A DNA stretch of 64,000 nucleotides from Aquatica leii (taxonomy: Eukaryota; Arthropoda; Insecta; Coleoptera; Lampyridae). Of the stretch, positions 58,393 through 64,000 are shown piece by piece (position 1 is the first letter of the stretch; every line of letters starts with the position of its first letter). A program made the translations under genes and the position numbers. A model generated the notes under the pieces. That model did not search any database. It was given only the letters and a program-made list of their open reading frames with translations, and had not been told where the DNA came from. The DNA lies in the NCBI GenBank assembly GCA_035610365.1, contig CM069435.1, positions 62,865,389 through 62,929,388 on the forward strand. Reading direction: 5' to 3'.

Positions 58393-61300
58393 TATTCTTT
58401 GTTACTTTATATATAATTCTGCCTTGCTCACATTTTTTTAACCTCTTTTTTTCTTGTTGTTAAAAAAAATATATTTGTAGTTATAACCAGTGTTTTGTCA
58501 TTTCAGTGTTGGATAGATTCAAACGGTGTCTTCCATTGTAGTTTCGTACCATTTTGGCGCCTTTTTAATCGAACACTTTGTTGATTCATCTAAGTTAGTA
58601 TAACCAGCAATTACGTTAAGTGAAAATCTTTGTAACAAAACTTTAACTTAAAACATGTGGTGTTAAATTAATATCTATTTAATAACTATAAACAAAAATG
58701 GTAAACTAAGATTTTAGTAGTTTATAAGTATATCGTACGATAGCACTTACATTAAAAAAATAGAAGTACATTTTTATATAAAGTTTAACAAATCTAAATA
58801 CATGAGGAGACAGATTTAAAATTTAAAAAAATGTATAAATTACTAATTCGTTAAAACAAAAAAATTTAAACTTTGAGTTACAAAACAAAATAAATGTTAC
58901 CGTTATTGCAAAAGTAAGTAATTTAGATAATTTTCAATCTTATATTTTCATAAGCTAATATTTATTTGAAATAAATATACATTTCCTGAACTCTTACAGT
59001 GTACACGGCTTTTAATTGTTTCTATAATTAAATCGCAAAATTATTAATTCTTAGTATTTAACTAACCATAAGTTACAGTAAAAACTATATAAGTTCTATT
59101 ATTCATTACTATCGTGTTCCATTATTTAGATTAAAAACTTCTTTATATCTATTTATAGTGATGCAACAACACGTTTAATTTAATTACAGTATTAAAAACT
59201 TTCCATATTAAAATCATATACAATAGATTGTAAGTTAATGTGGGAGTGTCGTATTACATTAATGTATCATAGTAAATTACTAAGCGACATCTTCGCATAA
59301 ACACGGAAGCTTTCTGCATACTTTTTTAATGTTTGCTAAAAGCAAAACGATCGTACTTCGTAAGAAGTTTTGTTTAGCGTAATAAAATTTCCATTTTCAT
59401 ATTTGTTTCTGTGTTATGATGCCAAAAAAACATTTTAGATATGTAGAGATAGGCACGTCTATGATAAGACAGTGACATTTTCTAAAAAACATATTTCGCA
59501 AACGGGATGAGGATATCTGTAACATGTTACTTCATTTATCTCCATACGGTACCGTTCACACACGGAAGCGCATTTTATTTTCGCTGAGTACATCGTAACG
59601 TCACATGAATATCAGAACGGTTGCGTACGTGAAAGATTTGTTAAAAAATCTACCCCCATAGCTTCCAATTTATGCTATTGTAATATATTACATAAAAAAA
59701 TTGCAAACCCTCTAAAATTACATTTATTTGTCACTAAACACCATAGAAATTATACACATTTTTTCGCCTCGACTACTGTGACAAATTACAGTTTTTTTTC
59801 TAGTTGACCAGCAATTTTGACATTTATAAACGTTGACAATATGAGTAGAAATTAAACAAAAATATTGGACAACGCTTTTCATTAAAATCCGTCGAAAGTT
59901 TTAATTACCACAACACAATGCCAATGAATGGGGCAAAATACAGATGGAAATGTGTGAATTTACGCAGCAACTGGTATTGAGGACATAAATGACTACAATT
60001 CGTGTGCATTTGTGCATTGTTCGCATTTTTATATATGAAGCAACTAAACCACATATTTGAATTTATTGCTGCAGAAAATTAAGTTTTTGAACCATATTCA
60101 TTATTTTAATACAATATTTGTCAATATTTACTTTAATCCGTTTTTACACATTTAGAACAGTAAGCAGTTGTAACTAAATTATCAAAGTACAGTAATTCCT
60201 AGATATTCATTTTAATTGAATTGGGAACGTTTCATATTTCACCGTGTAAATACAACCGCCGCGTTTTTGAAATATCCTCTCTCGTTTACTAAATATTTAC
60301 GTTACTGCACGTTTGGTTAAATCCTACAGATAAAAACGTTGTTAACTGTAAGCCTAATTAAATGTTTTATAGCAAAGTTTTTAATATATTTTTTTTAACT
60401 TTACATATGTACGTATCATTGTGATTGATACGTTAAACAAGCTTATAAACAGACACATCTATTTTTGTTTTAAAATATTCAACTTTATTTTAATTTATAT
60501 AAAAAAATACAAGAACAACGTTATTAATAACGTTTAAATATAAAACTAAACTAAAATTACACAAAAATTGACCAAACGTTATATTATTACGAGAATAAGA
60601 AGCTAGACGTAATTACATTTTGTAATGTAACTTTAGTATCTACATTGTTAATTAATGTTTGTAGGCTGTAGAATAACAAGTTTTAATAATTTATTGTTTA
60701 CTGATGATATTTTAAAATACTTTGTATTTTTTAATATAAAATTAAACAATTATCTTTTTTTTAGAAATACTGTTTAGAATAAAAACTACTGTCACATAAC
60801 ATAAAAATATCTTTCTATAACAGTCACATTAGATTAATAGTACATAAAGGATATATATGTTTAATGCAACTACATAATATAACGTAACACAAAAATACTA
60901 AAAAAACTAGAGAAACATTAGAGCATCGTAATAATTTTAAGTTTAAAGTTAAAATTCAAATGCTTACTTTTAACTTAACCAAATAATGCATTTTTTGCAT
61001 TATTTTATAAGCTAGAAAATAAAATTGTAGAAAAGTTAAAACTATAAAATAATAAAATGCAAACACGCATTCAACATTGTTTATGATAAAATGATTAAAG
61101 ACCTAGGTATATAATAGACTATAATTGATGGATTATATAATAGAAACGAAATTGCCACAACAAAAATTTTAAGATCTAACACAACTAAAATGACATTGAC
61201 ATGTTCTAGTTCTTAGCTTAATAACAAAGCAATACTATCACTTAATTTTGTTAGGTTAAAAGTTGCAGTAAAATTGCTGTAAGCATTAATAATATTTTAG

Positions 61301-61471
61301 AAAATGTGTTAAATTAGTATAATAATTTTACTTTAAACACAAAAAATCTGCATTAATTACAAATAGTTTAATTTAAGTGACATGCTTCAAGTTTTTGTGT
61401 ACAAATAACCAAGTATCGGCAAATTTGTAGTAATTAATTTTGTTATTTTAGTCGGTTCATTAATTTTTTAA
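58393..61471. other. A+T-rich spacer, nothing recognised
   Basis: No gene motif or large repeat was seen. Confidence 0.5.
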
Positions 61472-61480
61472 GGTTATAAG

Positions 61481-63364
61481 CAAGGATACTAAATGGATAG
61501 GATTGCTCGATCGCTCGATTTATTCTGCCGAGATCATGTGACGCGCTGACGTCACGCGGAGACCTCGCTCTCTATACTTCTATTACAATCTGTATTAAGA
61601 TGCACCTTAAAAGGCTTCTAAATATTTTATTTGAGTAAATTTAACAAGTAATGGCAATAATGTTCATAATCGAAATATTTTTTTTATTAATTAGTTTTGA
61701 TGTTTTTTTTGTAATTTTTTAAGGTAAAAAATTACATTTAAACATAATTAAGTTAAAATTAATCTGCTGTTTAAATTATTTTTACTTAAACGGAAAGAAA
61801 CTTCCACAAAAAATAAATAGGATTTCCTGTTTGATGCATTACTTGGAACATTTCCACGGTGATTCTTAAAAAAAACCACAAGTTGTAAAAAAATTAAGTA
61901 TTAAAATTAAGAAAAAGAAAACATTTCTCTGGACATTATTATGGCGTTTTGCAAATTAAGGACCATTATCAGAATGAACTATAAAAATATAAAGCTTAGT
62001 GAAAAAAAACGTAGATGCATTCATTTTTAAATTGAACTATAAATTGCTATTAATTTTATAATTTATGGACAAAATAAAGTGTACTATTATTGGTTAAATA
62101 AATGTATTCAAATTGAAGGTTGACAAAAATAAAAAATAACACACTACAAGTTTATTTTGAAATTTTATTTAATTTTCTTCGTTTTATTCTTTCTTCATCG
62201 GTTTCTTGAGCTGTTGTATTTGCTGTTTTCTTTCCACGTCTTTTTTCACTAAGCTTTATATATTCATAGTTCATTCTGATAATGGTCCTTAATTTGCAAA
62301 ACGCCATAATAATGTCCAGTGGTGTTGTGCTAATTTTTTTTTACCGGAACGCGTATATATAATTATATAGACAGGGCTGATCCTGGGTAGGCGGCCGCTC
62401 TGTGCGGTCTAATGTCCCACGGGGGTTATTTTCCACGATAATCTTGGCGGCGACGTTGTTCAGCAATTCTTTTTTATTTTTTTTTCAATACGTCAGCCAA
62501 TCCTTGTTATCAGAAATCATCTTTAGTTCCGGAACGCGTTCCTGTTCAAAACGGAAGTACCGGAACGACGTTCCGGAGCGTTCCGGCTCGACAACACCAC
62601 TGATAATGTCCAGAGAAATGTTTTCTTTTTTCTTAATTTTAATACTTAATTTTTTAAAACTTGTGGGCTTTTTTTAAAGAATCACCGTGGAAATGTTCAA
62701 AGTGAATGCATCAAACAGCACACGCTATTAATTTTTTGTGAAAGTTTCTTTCCGTTTAAGTGAAAATAATTTAAACAGCAGATTAATTTTAACTTAATTA
62801 TGTTTAAATGTAATTTTTTACCTTAAAGTTTACTAAATTTATATTAATCAATTTTATTTAAATAACCTAATAATTCATTTTGTAAATCTCGTTCATAACT
62901 CTCCTCTGTAAAATGAGTAGAACAAATTACGCAAGTATTAGGGTTCATGTTATCAGCCCTTTTACAACGCCTAATCCATTCATTTTTAATTGTAATGGAC
63001 ACTAAATCTATATAATCTTAAGATTTTTATTTTTGGTTGCAATCGGGTTGTTATCGCAACCAAATACCTCAGTATCTAACATAATGTAAATAAGTTTACA
63101 TTTTAAATTAAACCTGATAATAATTCGAAATTCTTATAAGCAACTTGTAGGCACGTATTTGAACGAGTAAAACACCAAGAAATGTAATAATTACTATTGA
63201 AAAAATCGCAAAACCGTTGGATTTAAAGTGTATTTAAGCACTATTTATAATCAGCGAACCGATATGTGGTCTCCGGCTGACGTCACGCGTCAAGATTTAC
63301 GGGAGTGGGGCGGCTTATATTGCGAGAATACGAATCGAGCAATCCTATTTATTTAGTATCCTTG
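61481..63364. mobile_element. Long-TIR element with 9-bp target duplication (GGTTATAAG)
   Basis: Starts CAAGGATACTAAAT and ends ATTTAGTATCCTTG. GGTTATAAG flanks both ends (61472-61480, 63365-63373). The outer repeats share CAAGGATACTAAAT, ATAGGATTGCTCGA, CTGACGTCA and GGAGACC. Inner inverted arms are far better preserved: 61718-61945 faces 62605-62830, and 61933-62010 faces 62238-62316. The right arm is split by a hAT-type MITE. The 9-bp duplication and long arms fit a Mutator-like (MULE) or foldback derivative. No transposase frame. Confidence 0.85.
62317..62602. mobile_element. 286-bp hAT-type MITE nested in the long-TIR element
   Basis: CAGTGGTGTTGTG at the left faces CGACAACACCACTG at the right. 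ATAATGTC is duplicated on both sides (62309-62316, 62603-62610), the 8-bp signature of hAT transposition. The inside is notably G+C-rich compared with its surroundings, with several CCGGAACG words at both ends that act as subterminal repeats. The plus-strand frame at 62402-62677 crosses the element edge and is not a gene. Confidence 0.9.
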
Positions 63365-63373
63365 GGTTATAAG

Positions 63374-64000
63374 AACATATTCAAAATAAGATATCCTAAA
63401 TTATAATTGGTACTGTATCAGTTGTATTTTTTGTGCAAAAAAACAAAACAGCGGGGTGAAGTCGACTACATAATTACTAGTAATAAGAAGCTAATTATTT
63501 TAAACATTTCGACATGATTAGCAAATATGATGCGTGAGAAGCACTGTAGTGACAGCGAATAAATAAAATTCAAACTTTTACTGGCTCTTTTGTAATTAAA
63601 CTACCTAAAAATAATCGTGTGAATCTGTTGACTCACAAACTCTACAACAGGTAAAAACTAGTATTTATGACGCGTAAGCAGACTGGAGTGTGTTCATGCT
63701 GTTGACAATTTATTTAATTTTTTTAAAGATGGTGTGCGTCCATATCTTGTAATAAGGTTTCAATCGTCAAACTACTGGTATCTGACTGAGTTATCGACTC
63801 AATGCTACCCTTTAGTAATTGCATCGAAATTTCCAGAATCGCTTAAGGTATTGTCGTTTTACAAAAAGAGTGCTTAAAGATCTTAGCTCTTAGAAGTAGA
63901 ATATGTAAGCTACATGTGAAAGTACACGTGGTGCTAAGAAGACAACATGGAAATTACATTGAGTTCAAAAAAATACATAACGCCACAATACGTGGATGTT
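63374..64000. other. Spacer to the window end
   Basis: No gene or repeat recognised. Confidence 0.5.

Overview
This window is gene-poor, very A+T-rich eukaryotic DNA and reads as a graveyard of transposable elements. I found no convincing host protein-coding gene and no intact rRNA or tRNA gene. The combination of element families (Jockey-type LINE, BEL/Pao, Gypsy with a tRNA-Ser-like primer site, Copia, Penelope-like elements, piggyBac, a hAT-like transposase, an IS630/mariner-type transposase) points to an arthropod, most likely an insect. The sequence does not identify the species.

Layout, left to right. 1.87-4.6 kb: a decayed Copia element (gag to integrase, no reverse transcriptase), with one palindromic MITE and one 433-bp MITE (6-bp target duplication) inside it. 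9.1-14.95 kb: a decayed BEL/Pao element, split by a Penelope-like element (PLE1, minus strand, 10.3-12.4 kb) that carries four in-frame stops but no frameshift. 15.4-19.15 kb: a hAT-like transposase pseudogene, interrupted by an IS630/mariner-type transposase pseudogene. 22.6-24.9 kb: a candidate long inverted-repeat element. 25.2-31.76 kb: a three-level nest, in which a piggyBac fragment is cut by PLE2 (minus) and PLE2 is cut by a young Gypsy retrotransposon (222-bp LTRs differing at two positions, 5-bp duplication GGCAC). 32.5-33.45 kb: a third, much older PLE remnant (minus). 36.4-40 kb: a decayed Jockey-type LINE (minus). 43.5-44.9 kb: a foldback-like element with hairpin-rich arms. 46.29-47.63 kb: an array of a 330-bp unit in both orientations, flanked by a 13-bp duplication. 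49.99-51.5 kb: small hairpins and MITEs. 54.8, 56.9-58.4 and 61.5-63.4 kb: TIR elements, the last with a 9-bp duplication and a nested 286-bp hAT-type MITE with an 8-bp duplication.

The most interesting object is the 330-bp array. Each complete unit contains what reads as a full type-I hammerhead self-cleaving ribozyme: a 6-bp stem I, CTGACGAG, a 4-bp stem II, GAAAC, a palindromic short stem III and cleavage after GTC. This matches the architecture of the small non-autonomous elements called retrozymes. PLE1 carries a second hammerhead motif in its terminal region and PLE2 a degenerate one, as is known for Penelope-like elements. The window may therefore hold both a ribozyme-bearing parasite and relatives of the reverse-transcriptase/GIY-YIG machinery proposed to mobilise it. 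The array has an inverted junction with 4-bp microhomology, which suggests a twin-priming-like insertion of a multimeric RNA.

Limits: boundaries of decayed elements are approximate, family names rest on motifs read by eye, and no database search or structure calculation was run.
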